Below are positions 24,347 to 33,494 of a DNA stretch of 64,000 nucleotides, in pieces. Source of the stretch: Nocardia bhagyanarayanae (GTDB taxonomy: Bacteria > Actinomycetota > Actinomycetes > Mycobacteriales > Mycobacteriaceae); contig NZ_VFPG01000001.1 in NCBI RefSeq assembly GCF_006716565.1, positions 3,906,001 through 3,970,000 on the forward strand, written 5' to 3'. The notes below the pieces were generated by a model, which saw nothing but the letters and a program-made list of their open reading frames with translations, was not told where the DNA came from and made no database searches. The first letter of the stretch is position 1. Each line of letters starts with the position of its first letter. A program made the position numbers and the translations under genes.

Positions 24347-24368
24347 AACTGTGACTTGCATCACAGTT
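24347..24368. promoter_or_regulatory. Perfect CRP/GlxR-type binding site 1
   Basis: TGTGA-N6-TCACA is extended by AAC/GTT to two 8-bp perfectly complementary arms around CTTGCA. This matches the cAMP receptor protein consensus, including actinobacterial CRP/GlxR. It lies 223 bp before the first SulP-carbonic anhydrase start. The downstream gene has the same layout at 26857. Confidence 0.75.
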
Positions 24369-24410
24369 CGATAGCGGTTGTCCCGTTCGCACCATATAAC
24401 TTTCCACGCG

Positions 24411-24430
24411 CTTTGCGAAGTCTTTACCAT
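24411..24430 (+). repeat. Duplicated promoter element, copy 1
   Basis: CTTTGCGAAGTCTTTACCA recurs with one change (G to T) at 26919-26937, each copy about 54 bp after the centre of a CRP-type site. The conserved spacing suggests core promoter or operator sequence. TACCAT/TACCAA inside it could act as a weak -10. Confidence 0.6.
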
Positions 24431-24590
24431 TGAGACGACCTGTGCGCCACGAGGTCGCCGCTTCGCCGAAGTGCCGCTCGACCCGCTCGCTCCCCGGCTC
24501 CACCAAGCTTCGCCCACCGCCCGCTTTCGATGCCAGTGCATGTTGCCCGATGAACCGGATCGGCTGCCGCCGAGACGGCGAAGGAGAAAT

Positions 24591-26861
24591 ATGTCGACCG
24601 ACACCGATCTCGCACCACGGACGTCGCAGCTCGCTCGGATCCTGCATCACGATGTCCCCGCCTCCGTCGTGGTTTTCCTTGTCGCCCTTCCCCTTTCGCT
24701 GGGCATCGCGGTCGCCTCCGGCGCGCCCGTCGCGGCGGGTCTGATCGCCGCGGTCGTCGGCGGCGTGGTGGCCGGGCTGCTCGGCGGCTCGGCCGTCCAG
24801 GTCAGCGGGCCGACGGCGAGCCTTACCGTGGTGGTCGCCGAGAGCGTCCACCATTTCGGCTGGGCGGCAACCTGTTTCATCACGATCGGAGCGGGTGTGT
24901 TGCAGATTCTGTTCGGGCTCAGTCGAATCGCGCGGGCCGCGCTGGCCATCGCGCCGGTGGTGGTGCACGGGATGCTGGCGGGTATCGGCGTGATCATCGC
25001 CCTGCAACAGGTGCACGTGCTGCTGGGCGGCGCGTCGCTGAGTTCACCGTTCCAGAGCCTGATCCAGCTACCGCACCAACTCGTGTCGGTGCACCACGCG
25101 GACTTCTGCGTGGGCTTGGTGGTCATCGCGATCCTGATCGCGTGGCGCTTCCTGCCGCGCAAGCTGCGCACGGTGCCAGGTCCCTTGGTCGCGGTGGTGG
25201 TGGCGACGCTGCTGTCGCTGTTCCTCGACGTGGATCGAATCGTGTTGAGCGGCGCCATGTTCGATGCCATCGGCCTGCCCGCGATTCCGACGGGCGGCTG
25301 GTTCGCGGTAGGCGTCGCGATGATCACCATCGCGCTCATCGCCAGCGTGGAGACCCTGCTTTCGGCGGTGGCCGTCGACAAGGCGCGGCCCGGTCACCGA
25401 ACCGATCTCGATCTCGAACTGATCGGCCAAGGCGCGGCGAACATGACCTCCGGCATGCTCGGCGGACTGCCCGTTGCGGGGGTGATCGTGCGCAGCATCA
25501 CCAACGCCAACGCGGGCGCGCAGACACGGGCCGCCACCGTCCTGCACGGCCTCTGGGTGCTGGTCTTCGCTGTGGCGCTGGCCGGTCTCGTGCAGCAGAT
25601 ACCCAAGGCCGCGCTGGCCGGGTTGCTCATCCTGATCGGCGTGCAGCTGATCAAGCTGGCGCACATCCGGCTCGCCAGGCGCAACGGTGATCTGGCGGTC
25701 TACCTGGCGACTGTGTTGGGCGTGGTCTTCCTGAATCTGTTGCAGGGCATGGCGATCGGGCTCGCGCTGTCGGTGGCGCTGCTGCTGTGGCGGGTGGTCC
25801 GGGTGACGATCCTGGCCGAGCAGGTGGCAGGCGCGCGGCGCTGGGTGGTGACCATGGACGGCACCTGCACCTTCCTCGCGCTGCCGAAGCTCACCGCGGA
25901 GCTGGCCAAGGTGCCGCCCGGCGTCCCGGTGACGCTGGAGATGACGGTCGACTTCCTCGACCACGCCTCCTACGAACTGATCACCGACTGGGCGCGGCAG
26001 CGCGAAGACTCCGGCGCCCCAGTCGATTTCGCCGAGTTCGGCGCCGCGCGCATGGCGGCCGTCGTGCACGGCCCGCCCGAGCGCGGACATTCGCGCAAGG
26101 TGCTCGACGAGGTGATCGGGCCGTGGCGGCGCACCGGCAGCCGGGTGGACCGGATCGCGGCGGGCATCGCCGCCTATCACCGCGGCCACGCGCACCTCAT
26201 GCGCCCGCACCTGGACGGTCTGCGCAACCGCCACGACGCGGACTCGTTCTTCCTGACCTGCGCGGACGCCAGGATCGTGCCCAACGTCATCACCAACAGC
26301 GGCCCCGGCGACCTGTTCACCGTCCGCAACGTCGGCAATCTGGTGCCGGTCGGCGGCAGCGACGTCTCGGTCGAGGCCGCGCTGGTCTACGCGCTGGAAC
26401 AGCTGGACGTGCGCGCGGTGGTGGTGTGCGGGCATTCGGGATGCGGCGCGATGGAGGCGCTGCACCGAGAGGTCCAGGCCGGTCCGGGCCTGGGAGACTG
26501 GCTTGCGCACGCCAGGCCCGCGCTGGAGCGGTTCCGGCTCGGGCATCCGGTCGCCGAGGCCGCCGCGCGCGCCGGGTTCGGCGAGGTGGACCAGCTGGGC
26601 ATGGTCAACGTGGCGGTGCAGCTGGAGACGCTGTACGCCTATCCCGCTGTGCGCCAAGGCATCGAGGAACGCGGGGTGGCGGTGTCGGGCCTGTTCTTCG
26701 ACTTCGCGACCGCGCGCCTCATCGAGGTGCGGGTGGACGGAATCGCCGAGTTCGACGATGTGGACAGCAATGTCACGGCCGAGCCGGTCCGGGCCCGCGG
26801 CGGCGGGATGCGGTCGCGAACGGAAGGGGTTGCCGGACGGCGTATTTCGACGACGATGTGA
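24591..26861 (+). CDS. SulP transporter-STAS-like-beta-carbonic anhydrase fusion, copy 1
   Basis: The 756-aa integral membrane fusion has three parts. Residues ~20-410 form a SulP/SLC26 anion transporter (PLSLGIAVASGAP, SGPTASLTVVVAES, and GGLPVAGVIVRS with many membrane segments). Residues ~415-520 are STAS-like (VTMDGTCTFLALPKL, VTLEMTVDFLDHASYE). Residues ~535-745 are a type I beta-carbonic anhydrase with Zn ligands in CADAR and CGHSGCGAM. It resembles M. tuberculosis Rv3273 from memory. The likely job is bicarbonate or sulfate uptake coupled to CO2/bicarbonate interconversion at the inner membrane face. GGAG lies 6 bp before the ATG. The stop codon lies inside the CRP-type site of the next gene. 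Confidence 0.92.
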   Translation: MSTDTDLAPRTSQLARILHHDVPASVVVFLVALPLSLGIAVASGAPVAAGLIAAVVGGVVAGLLGGSAVQVSGPTASLTVVVAESVHHFGWAATCFITIGAGVLQILFGLSRIARAALAIAPVVVHGMLAGIGVIIALQQVHVLLGGASLSSPFQSLIQLPHQLVSVHHADFCVGLVVIAILIAWRFLPRKLRTVPGPLVAVVVATLLSLFLDVDRIVLSGAMFDAIGLPAIPTGGWFAVGVAMITIALIASVETLLSAVAVDKARPGHRTDLDLELIGQGAANMTSGMLGGLPVAGVIVRSITNANAGAQTRAATVLHGLWVLVFAVALAGLVQQIPKAALAGLLILIGVQLIKLAHIRLARRNGDLAVYLATVLGVVFLNLLQGMAIGLALSVALLLWRVVRVTILAEQVAGARRWVVTMDGTCTFLALPKLTAELAKVPPGVPVTLEMTVDFLDHASYELITDWARQREDSGAPVDFAEFGAARMAAVVHGPPERGHSRKVLDEVIGPWRRTGSRVDRIAAGIAAYHRGHAHLMRPHLDGLRNRHDADSFFLTCADARIVPNVITNSGPGDLFTVRNVGNLVPVGGSDVSVEAALVYALEQLDVRAVVVCGHSGCGAMEALHREVQAGPGLGDWLAHARPALERFRLGHPVAEAAARAGFGEVDQLGMVNVAVQLETLYAYPAVRQGIEERGVAVSGLFFDFATARLIEVRVDGIAEFDDVDSNVTAEPVRARGGGMRSRTEGVAGRRISTTM

Positions 26862-26872
26862 ACGATTTCACA
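26857..26872. promoter_or_regulatory. Perfect CRP/GlxR-type binding site 2
   Basis: TGTGA-ACGATT-TCACA overlaps the stop codon of copy 1 and lies 215 bp before the start of copy 2. It stands in the same position relative to the duplicated element as site 1. The two genes are thus probably controlled in parallel rather than as one operon. Confidence 0.75.
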
Positions 26873-26918
26873 CCGAAACCGCGATATGGAAAGTGACACT
26901 TCTACCGCAGTTCTCAGG

Positions 26919-26938
26919 CTTTGCTAAGTCTTTACCAA
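26919..26938 (+). repeat. Duplicated promoter element, copy 2
   Basis: CTTTGCTAAGTCTTTACCA is the partner of 24411-24430. A leader of about 150 nt follows. Confidence 0.6.
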
Positions 26939-27049
26939 TACCCTTGAACGGGTTTACATCTCGGCCCAGTGCCGTGTCGGGAACTGCTTCACCGCGAGAT
27001 GCCGGTTCGCGGTCTATTGCCCTGCTGGACATGTTGATCGTCAACCGAC

Positions 27050-27069
27050 CTCGACGCCGCGGCGTCGAG
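27050..27069 (+). promoter_or_regulatory. 20-bp perfect palindrome in the leader, adjacent to the RBS
   Basis: CTCGACGCCG-CGGCGTCGAG can fold into a strong RNA hairpin that ends 5 nt before GAAGGAG (27075-27081). It may mask or stabilise the ribosome binding site, or be a protein operator. A weaker hairpin occupies the same position before copy 1. Confidence 0.5.
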
Positions 27070-27086
27070 TCGGCGAAGGAGAAGTC

Positions 27087-29330
27087 ATGGCTGTCGAGAG
27101 CGATCTGGCTCCACCGCTGTCCCCACCTGCGCCGGGCAAAGGCCCGGGCACTCTGTCCGATCGTCTGACATCCGTCTTGCGCCACGATCTACCCGCATCG
27201 ATCGTGGTCTTCCTGGTCGCGCTGCCGCTCTCGCTCGGCATCGCACTGGCCTCCGGCGCGCCCGTGCTCGCCGGTCTGATCGCCGCCGTGATCGGCGGCA
27301 TCGTCGCGGGCACCCTCGGCGGCTCGGTGCTGCAGGTCAGCGGCCCGGCCGCCGGCCTCACCGTCGTCGTCGCGGAATCCATCGACAAGTTCGGCTGGAA
27401 GGTCACCGGCTTCATCGTGGTGGCCGCGGGCATCCTGCAGATCATCTTCGGTCTCAGCCGCATCGCGCGGGCCGCGCTGGCCGTCGCGCCGGTCGTGGTG
27501 CACGCGATGCTCGCGGGCATCGGTGTCACCATCGCGCTGCAGCAGGTGCACGTGCTGCTCGGCGGGTCGTCGCACAGCTCGGCGTGGAACAACATCACCG
27601 AACTTCCCGGCCAGCTGATGTCGCTGCACGGCGGTGACGCGCTGGTCGGCGCCGTGGTGATCGCGGTGATGCTCGGCTGGAAGTACGCGCCGGAGAAAAT
27701 CCGGGTCGTGCCGGGTCCGCTGGTGGCGGTGTTCATCGGCACGGTGCTGTCGATGGTGCTGCCGACCGAGGTCGAGCGCATCGTGCTGGAGGGTTCGCTG
27801 TTCGACGCCATCGGGCTGCCGGAGATCCCGGACGGCGGCTGGTCGGCGGTCGCGCTCATGGTGCTCACCATCGCGCTGATCGCCAGTGTGGAGAGCCTGC
27901 TCTCGGCGGTCGCGGTCGACAAGATGCACAACGGCCGCCGCACCAATTTCGACCGGGAGCTGATCGGTCAGGGTTCGGCGAACGTGCTGTCCGGCCTGCT
28001 CGGCGGCCTGCCGGTCACCGGCGTGATCGTGCGCAGCGCCACCAACGTCCAGGCGGGCGCGCGCAGCCGCGCCTCGGCGATCATGCACGGCGTCTGGGTC
28101 CTGCTGTTCTCGGTGGCCCTGACCGCGGTCGTGCAGCAGATCCCGAAGGCCGCGCTGGCCGGTCTGCTGATCGTGATCGGCATCCAGCTGGTCAAGCTCG
28201 CGCACATCAAGCTGGCCCGCCGCACCGGCGATCTGCTCGTCTACTCGGTGACGATCCTCGGCGTGGTCTTCCTGAACCTGCTCGAGGGCGTGATGATCGG
28301 CCTCGCGCTCGCCTTCGGGTTGCTGCTGTGGCGGGTGGTGCGGGTGGCGATCACCGCCGAGCAGATCCCGCAGTCGCAGCGCTGGCTGGTCACCATCGAC
28401 GGTTCCTGCACCTTCCTCGCGCTGCCGAAGCTCTCGGCCGAACTGGCCAAGGTGCCCGCGGGCGCCGACGTGACGGTCGAGATGACCGTCGACTTCCTGG
28501 ACCACGCCGCCTTCGAGGCCATCGAGGAGTGGGTGCGCCAGCAGGAACACGGCGGCGGCAGCGTCGAGTTCGTGGAGATCGGCACGGCGCGGATGGCCGA
28601 CGCGCTGACCGGGCCGCCCGCGCGCGGTTTCGGTCGCGCGGTGTGGGACGAGATCCTCGGCCCGTGGCGGCGCGAGGACAAGCACCCCAACCCGCTGGCC
28701 GCGGGCGTCGCCGCCTTCCACCGCAGCCACGCCCACGTGGTGCGTCCGCACCTGGACAGCCTGGCCGACCGGCAGGATCCGCACTCGTTCTTCTTGGCCT
28801 GCTCCGACTCGCGCATCGTGCCCAACGTCATCACCAACAGCGGTCCAGGCGACCTGTTCACCGTCCGCAACGTCGGCAATCTGGTGCCGGAGACGGGCGA
28901 CGCCTCGGTGGAGGCGGCGCTGGTGTTCGCGCTCGAGGAGCTGAACGTGCGCTCGGTGGTCGTCTGCGGCCACTCGTCGTGCGGCGCCATGAAGGCGCTG
29001 TACTCGGGCGCCGACACCGGTCCCGGCATCGGGCCGTGGCTGGCGCACGCGCACCCGAGCCTGGAGCAATTCCGTGCGGGCCACCCGGTCGCGGAGGCGG
29101 CACGTGCCGCGGGCTACGGCGAGGTGGACCAGCTGAGCATGGTGAACGTCGCGCTGCAGCTGGAGACGCTGCACCGCCACCCGGCGGTGCGCCGGGCCGT
29201 GATCGAGCGGGGCGTGCGGGTGTCGGGTCTGTTCTTCGACATCGGTCGCGCGCGGGTCGTCGAGGTGACGATCGACGGTCTCGCGCACATCGAGGACGTG
29301 GACGAGCGCCCCGTGCCCGAACTGGTCTGA
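27087..29330 (+). CDS. SulP transporter-STAS-like-beta-carbonic anhydrase fusion, copy 2
   Basis: The 747-aa paralogue of the preceding gene has the same three-part build and very similar sequence throughout. The carbonic anhydrase motifs are CSDSR and CGHSSCGAM, the more usual beta-class form; copy 1 has CADAR. Differences cluster in the N-terminal tail, the loop after the fourth membrane segment, the 'EDKHPNPLAAG' linker and the C-terminus. It has its own promoter region and a strong terminator hairpin behind it. Copies may differ in affinity, pH response or timing. Confidence 0.92.
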   Translation: MAVESDLAPPLSPPAPGKGPGTLSDRLTSVLRHDLPASIVVFLVALPLSLGIALASGAPVLAGLIAAVIGGIVAGTLGGSVLQVSGPAAGLTVVVAESIDKFGWKVTGFIVVAAGILQIIFGLSRIARAALAVAPVVVHAMLAGIGVTIALQQVHVLLGGSSHSSAWNNITELPGQLMSLHGGDALVGAVVIAVMLGWKYAPEKIRVVPGPLVAVFIGTVLSMVLPTEVERIVLEGSLFDAIGLPEIPDGGWSAVALMVLTIALIASVESLLSAVAVDKMHNGRRTNFDRELIGQGSANVLSGLLGGLPVTGVIVRSATNVQAGARSRASAIMHGVWVLLFSVALTAVVQQIPKAALAGLLIVIGIQLVKLAHIKLARRTGDLLVYSVTILGVVFLNLLEGVMIGLALAFGLLLWRVVRVAITAEQIPQSQRWLVTIDGSCTFLALPKLSAELAKVPAGADVTVEMTVDFLDHAAFEAIEEWVRQQEHGGGSVEFVEIGTARMADALTGPPARGFGRAVWDEILGPWRREDKHPNPLAAGVAAFHRSHAHVVRPHLDSLADRQDPHSFFLACSDSRIVPNVITNSGPGDLFTVRNVGNLVPETGDASVEAALVFALEELNVRSVVVCGHSSCGAMKALYSGADTGPGIGPWLAHAHPSLEQFRAGHPVAEAARAAGYGEVDQLSMVNVALQLETLHRHPAVRRAVIERGVRVSGLFFDIGRARVVEVTIDGLAHIEDVDERPVPELV

Positions 29331-29346
29331 TCGATGAGTAGGGACA

Positions 29347-29377
29347 ACCCGCGGGCGCCGCTTCGGCTCCCGCGGGT
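29347..29377 (+). terminator. Terminator hairpin after the second SulP-carbonic anhydrase gene
   Basis: ACCCGCGGG and CCCGCGGGT enclose an inner GCCG-CTT-CGGC stem, giving about 13 pairs; the tail GTTCTCTGTGTT is T-rich. It lies 17 bp after the stop. Confidence 0.65.
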
Positions 29378-29442
29378 GTTCTCTGTGTTCGCCAGGCTCG
29401 AGCGCGATCTGCGCCCTCCGGCTTTCTCGTACGCTGGCTGAT

Positions 29443-29874
29443 GTGAGTGCCGAGCTGGACCAGAGACCGACCGACGAGCCGACCGGATGGCGCGCCTTCC
29501 GCACCGGCGTGGCCACCCGCCCTACGCTGAACCTCGCCTACCGTATCGGCGTCGCGGTGATCGGCTTGCTGGTGCTGACCCTCGGCATCCTGGCGATTCC
29601 GTATCCCGGTCCGGGCTGGGCGATCGTGTTCGCCGGTCTCGGCATTCTCGCGACCGAATTCGCCTGGGCGCGCCGGGCGCTGACCTGGCTGCGGGACAGG
29701 TACCGGCAGGGCATGGCCTGGTACTCCTCGCGGGGCCTTGCCATGCGGGCGACCGCGGCGATATTCACCGCGTTGCTGGTGGTCGCGACGCTCTGGGTTC
29801 TCGGCACGTACGAGTTGGTCGGCGGCTGGATCGGAGTCGAATCGGAATGGTTGCGCAGTCCCCTGAAGTGGTGA
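29443..29874 (+). CDS. PGPGW-motif small membrane protein (TIGR02611-like)
   Basis: The 143-aa product has three predicted membrane segments: about residues 32-52 ending in IPYPGPGW, 55-72, and 105-125. The PGPGW motif between the first two marks an actinobacterial family of unknown function. The start is GTG. Its stop overlaps a possible GTGA start of the FhuF-like gene, so the two are probably translated from one message. Confidence 0.8.
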   Translation: MSAELDQRPTDEPTGWRAFRTGVATRPTLNLAYRIGVAVIGLLVLTLGILAIPYPGPGWAIVFAGLGILATEFAWARRALTWLRDRYRQGMAWYSSRGLAMRATAAIFTALLVVATLWVLGTYELVGGWIGVESEWLRSPLKW

Positions 29875-30488
29875 GCACGGTCCCCGGCGCGACACTCACG
29901 TCACCGGAGTGGCTGACGGCACGAATCACCGAGATGGGCCGGTCCTGGGGCACCTCATCGACCCGCATCGCGGGCACGCTGTGGTGGTGCATGGTCGCCT
30001 CCGCGCTCGTCGAGCCGTTGGCGCGGGCGGCGGCGACCGGCCAGCTGCCGCCCGAACCGGCGCTGGACCGCATCGACTGCGAGATCCGGCCCGACGGTGG
30101 TGTCGAACGCGTCCGCATCGCGGCGTGCGACGCTCCCGACGCGGCGCGGTCCGCGGCGGTGTTGGGGGAGACCCTCGCGGTGGTGATCCCGGCCGTCGCC
30201 GCGGTCTCCGGCGCGGGCGTGCCCGCCCTGTGGGCCATCGCCGCCGACGCGATGGGCAACCGCGCCCTCGACGCGGGCAACGGCGCGGCGGGCGCCGAAC
30301 TGGCCGCCCAGGTCGGCGAGAAGCTGCCGATGCCGCGTTTCGTGGAAGTCGGCGGTCGCACCTTCGTCCGGCGGATCTCCTGCTGCCTCGTCTTCGAGAT
30401 CCCGGGCTGCGAGATGTGCACGAGCTGCCCCAAGCGCCCCGCCGCCGACCGCGAGGCACTGCTGGCGAAGCTCGCCGCGGGGTCCTGA
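29847..30488 (+). CDS. FhuF-like [2Fe-2S] ferric-siderophore reductase family protein
   Basis: The 213-aa protein ends with [17 protein letters not shown], an exact C-C-x10-C-x2-C cluster as in FhuF-type siderophore reductases. These donate an electron to Fe(III)-siderophore in the cytosol so that iron is released. Around it lie VRRISCC and the preceding RFVEVGGRT. Start choice: ATG 29847 has GGAG 10 bp upstream and overlaps the previous gene by 28 bp; GTG 29871 would give a 4-bp overlap and 205 aa. No siderophore uptake genes are next to it, though an NRPS lies 9 kb to the left. Confidence 0.75.
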   Translation: MVAQSPEVVSTVPGATLTSPEWLTARITEMGRSWGTSSTRIAGTLWWCMVASALVEPLARAAATGQLPPEPALDRIDCEIRPDGGVERVRIAACDAPDAARSAAVLGETLAVVIPAVAAVSGAGVPALWAIAADAMGNRALDAGNGAAGAELAAQVGEKLPMPRFVEVGGRTFVRRISCCLVFEIPGCEMCTSCPKRPAADREALLAKLAAGS

Positions 30489-30799
30489 TCCACCCCGCTC
30501 GCGGCGGCGGTATTCGAGTTGCGCCCGGCGCGATGTCCTGCAAGATGGGTGCCGACACGCCGACAACCAGCTACCCCGCCGTGACAGCGGGTTTCGCGCA
30601 CACCGACCCCGCGCCGGATACGCCGAGAACCCGGCCGGGGACGTGGCACTCGGCTCGTGACGCCACGCTCGAGGCGCTCGCGACCGGCGCGAATCGCAGG
30701 ACGGCGGGACAGCTAGCATTGGTCGCGCCGGGCGATTGCCGCCCGGTGACGACGCGCGGGAACAGGCCCGCCCACGAGAACGCCAAGGAGAGCGCCGCC
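30489..30799. other. thrS upstream region, 311 bp
   Basis: It contains a -10-like TAGCAT (30714-30719), a perfect 7-bp hairpin (30728-30746) and a second hairpin (GCGGG-AACAGG-CCCGC, about 30756-30771) before the RBS. I looked for a T-box (TGG-containing antiterminator) and do not see one. The rest appears empty. Confidence 0.5.
30714..30746 (+). promoter_or_regulatory. Putative thrS promoter -10 and leader hairpin
   Basis: TAGCAT at 30714-30719 is followed by a CCGGGCG-ATTGC-CGCCCGG hairpin at 30728-30746, near the expected transcription start. In other bacteria thrS is autoregulated through leader structures; here this is only a possibility. Confidence 0.35.
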
Positions 30800-32860
30800 G
30801 TGACGACCTCAGCCCCGATCAGCCAAGCCACCCTCGTCCGGGTGCCGGCCGGGACTACGGCGGGCGCCGCGGTGCGCGAGGCGGGTCTGCCGACCAAGGG
30901 ACCCGACACCATCGTCGTGGTGCGCGACGGCGAGGGCCAGCTCAAGGACCTGTCCTGGACCCCGGACGCCGACGTCGAGGTGGAGGCGGTCGCCGCAAGC
31001 ACCGAAGACGGACGCAGCGTGATCAGGCACTCGGCCGCGCACGTGCTCGCCCAGGCCGTGCAGCAGGAGTTCCCCGAGGCCAAGCTGGGCATCGGCCCGC
31101 CCATCAAGGACGGCTTCTACTACGACTTCCGCGTCGACCGGCCCTTCACCCCCGAGGATCTGGCCAAGCTGGAATCCCGGATGAAGAAGATCGTCAAAGG
31201 CGCCCAGCGCTTTTCGCGTCGCGTGGTGGAGATCGACGAGGCCCGCGTCGAGCTGGCCAAGGAGCCGTTCAAGCTCGAGCTGATCAGCGACAAGTCCGGC
31301 ATCGACGACCCGGAGGTCATGGAGGTCGGCGGCAAAGAGCTGACGATCTACGACAACCTGGACCCGCGCACCGGCGAGAAGGTCTGGGGCGACCTGTGCC
31401 GCGGCCCGCACATCCCGACCACCAAGTTCATCCCGGCCTTCAAGCTGACCCGCAGCTCGGCCGCCTACTGGCGCGGCGACCAGAACCGCGAGGATCTGCA
31501 GCGCATCTACGGCACCGCCTGGGAATCCCAGGAGGCCATGGACGAGTACCTCCACCTGCTCGCCGAGGCCGAGCGCCGCGACCACCGCAAGCTCGGCCTG
31601 GAACTCGACCTGTTCAGCTTCCCCGACGAGCTCGGCTCCGGCCTCCCGGTGTTCCACCCCAAGGGCGGCATCATCCGCAAGGAGCTCGAGGAGTACTCGC
31701 GCCGCCGCCACGTGGCCGCCGGCTACGAGTTCGTGAACACCCCGCACATCACCAAGGGGCACTTGTTCGAGGTCTCCGGCCACCTGGACTGGTACCGGGA
31801 CGGCATGTTCCCGGCCATGCATCTGGACGCGGAGCTCAACGAGGACGGCACCGTCCGCAAGCCGGGCCAGGACTACTTCGTCAAGCCGATGAACTGCCCG
31901 ATGCACAACCTGATCTTCCGTGCGCGCGGGCGGTCGTATCGGGAACTGCCGCTGCGGCTGTTCGAGTTCGGCTCGGTCTACCGCTACGAGAAGTCTGGCG
32001 TGGTGCACGGCCTGACCCGGGTGCGCGGCATGACCCAGGACGACGCGCACATCTACTGCACCAAGGAGCAGATGCACGCGGAGCTGACCGACACGCTGCG
32101 CTTCGTGCTGGACCTGCTGAAGGACTACGGCCTGGACGACTTCTATCTGGAGCTGTCCACCAAGGATCCCGAGAAGTTCGTCGGCTCCGACGAGATCTGG
32201 GAGGAGGCCACCGAGACCCTGTCCAAGGTGGCCTCGGCCTCCGGCCTGGAGCTGGTGCCCGATCCGGGCGGGGCCGCGTTCTACGGTCCGAAGATCTCGG
32301 TGCAGGCCAAGGACGCGCTCGGCCGCACCTGGCAGATGTCGACCATTCAGCTCGACTTCAACCTGCCCGAGCGCTTCAACCTGGAATACACCGCCTCCGA
32401 CGGCACCAAGCAGCGGCCGGTGATGATCCACCGCGCGCTGTTCGGCTCCATCGAGCGCTTCTTCGGCGTGCTCACCGAGCACTACGCGGGCGCCTTCCCC
32501 GCCTGGCTCTCCCCGGTGCAGGTGGTCGGCATCCCGGTCGCGGAAGCCTTTGCGCCGCACCTGGATCGGGTGATCGAGCGGCTGCACGACGAGGGCATCC
32601 GCGCCCAGGTGGACCGCAGCGACGACCGCATGCAGAAGAAGATCTTCAACAACACCGCGCAGAAGGTGCCGTTCATGCTGCTCGCCGGTGAGCGCGACGT
32701 GAACGCCGACGCGGTGAGCTTCCGCTTCCGGGACGGCACCCAGGTCAACGGGGTGCCGGTCGCCGACGCGGTGGCCACCGTCGTCGCGTGGATCGCGCGC
32801 CGCGAGAACGCCTCGCCGACCGCCGAGGGGTTCGAGATCGTGCCGGCGGGCCGGGCATGA
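30800..32860 (+). CDS. thrS: Threonine-tRNA ligase
   Basis: The 686-aa cytosolic class II synthetase charges tRNA-Thr. It has an N-terminal TGS-like domain (to about residue 70), an editing domain with [11 protein letters not shown] and ending near residue 240, the catalytic core with the zinc and active-site residues in MNCPMH and [12 protein letters not shown], and a C-terminal anticodon-binding domain ([12 protein letters not shown] to the end). The GTG start has AAGGAG 9 bp upstream. Its stop overlaps the HIT gene start by ATGA. This begins the operon also seen in M. tuberculosis. Confidence 0.97.
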   Translation: MTTSAPISQATLVRVPAGTTAGAAVREAGLPTKGPDTIVVVRDGEGQLKDLSWTPDADVEVEAVAASTEDGRSVIRHSAAHVLAQAVQQEFPEAKLGIGPPIKDGFYYDFRVDRPFTPEDLAKLESRMKKIVKGAQRFSRRVVEIDEARVELAKEPFKLELISDKSGIDDPEVMEVGGKELTIYDNLDPRTGEKVWGDLCRGPHIPTTKFIPAFKLTRSSAAYWRGDQNREDLQRIYGTAWESQEAMDEYLHLLAEAERRDHRKLGLELDLFSFPDELGSGLPVFHPKGGIIRKELEEYSRRRHVAAGYEFVNTPHITKGHLFEVSGHLDWYRDGMFPAMHLDAELNEDGTVRKPGQDYFVKPMNCPMHNLIFRARGRSYRELPLRLFEFGSVYRYEKSGVVHGLTRVRGMTQDDAHIYCTKEQMHAELTDTLRFVLDLLKDYGLDDFYLELSTKDPEKFVGSDEIWEEATETLSKVASASGLELVPDPGGAAFYGPKISVQAKDALGRTWQMSTIQLDFNLPERFNLEYTASDGTKQRPVMIHRALFGSIERFFGVLTEHYAGAFPAWLSPVQVVGIPVAEAFAPHLDRVIERLHDEGIRAQVDRSDDRMQKKIFNNTAQKVPFMLLAGERDVNADAVSFRFRDGTQVNGVPVADAVATVVAWIARRENASPTAEGFEIVPAGRA

Positions 32861-33441
32861 CCGCGGACGGGCTCTACGGCCTGGACGACGACACGGAGCA
32901 GGGGAACATCGTGGACATCGGTGCGGGCGAACCCGATCGGCTGCAGCGAATATGGACGCCGTACCGGATGTCCTACATCACCGAGGCCGCGGGATCCCGT
33001 CCGAAGGACGCCACCGGGCATCCGTTCACCGACATCCCCAAGATGTCCGACGAGGACGGCCTGATCATCGCCCGCGGTGAGCTGGTGTACGCGGTGCTCA
33101 ACCTGTACCCGTACAACCCAGGGCACATGATGGTGGTGCCCTACCGCAGGGTGGCCAACCTGGAGGACCTCACCGACGCCGAGAGCGCCGAGCTGATGGC
33201 GTTCACCCAGCGGGCCATCCGGGTGATGAAAAGCGTCTCGCGCCCGCACGGCTTCAACGTCGGGCTCAATCTCGGTGGCGTCGCGGGTGGCTCGCTGGCC
33301 GACCACCTGCACCAGCACATCGTGCCGCGCTGGGGCGGCGACGCGAACTTCATCACCGTGGTGGGCGGGGTCAAGGTGATGCCGCAGTTGCTGCGCGAGA
33401 CCAGAGCTCTGCTCGCCGCAGCGTGGAAGGAGACGGAGTGA
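32857..33441 (+). CDS. HIT-family protein, probable Ap4A phosphorylase
   Basis: The 194-aa protein has a histidine-triad motif [10 protein letters not shown] and the [16 protein letters not shown] and [18 protein letters not shown] blocks of the mycobacterial Rv2613c type, which phosphorolyses diadenosine tetraphosphate. Ap4A is a by-product of aminoacyl-tRNA synthetases, so its coupling to thrS by a 4-bp overlap makes sense. The N-terminal 40 residues are an acidic extension. Confidence 0.88.
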   Translation: MTADGLYGLDDDTEQGNIVDIGAGEPDRLQRIWTPYRMSYITEAAGSRPKDATGHPFTDIPKMSDEDGLIIARGELVYAVLNLYPYNPGHMMVVPYRRVANLEDLTDAESAELMAFTQRAIRVMKSVSRPHGFNVGLNLGGVAGGSLADHLHQHIVPRWGGDANFITVVGGVKVMPQLLRETRALLAAAWKETE

Positions 33442-33494
33442 TCGAGCACCGCGGTGCGTCGTCCGTCGGAGCCGACCGGATGCGGGTGTAGCCG

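Larger units (their letters stand above)
24233..24590. other. Control region of the first SulP-carbonic anhydrase gene, 358 bp
   Basis: It contains the CRP-type site (24347-24368), the duplicated element (24411-24430), a leader of about 160 nt, and a small hairpin (GCCG, CCGAGA loop, CGGC) just before the GAAGGAG ribosome binding site. I see no gene in it. Confidence 0.6.

Noticed and set aside
27189-29516. Long minus-strand frame (775 codons) opposite the second carbonic anhydrase gene
   Set aside because: It is the mirror of a well-supported gene, has a His/Arg/Asp-rich composition typical of antisense frames in high-GC DNA, and shows no motif.
30489-30799. T-box riboswitch upstream of thrS
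   Set aside because: No TGG-type antiterminator bulge or terminator/antiterminator pair could be found; only simple hairpins are present.
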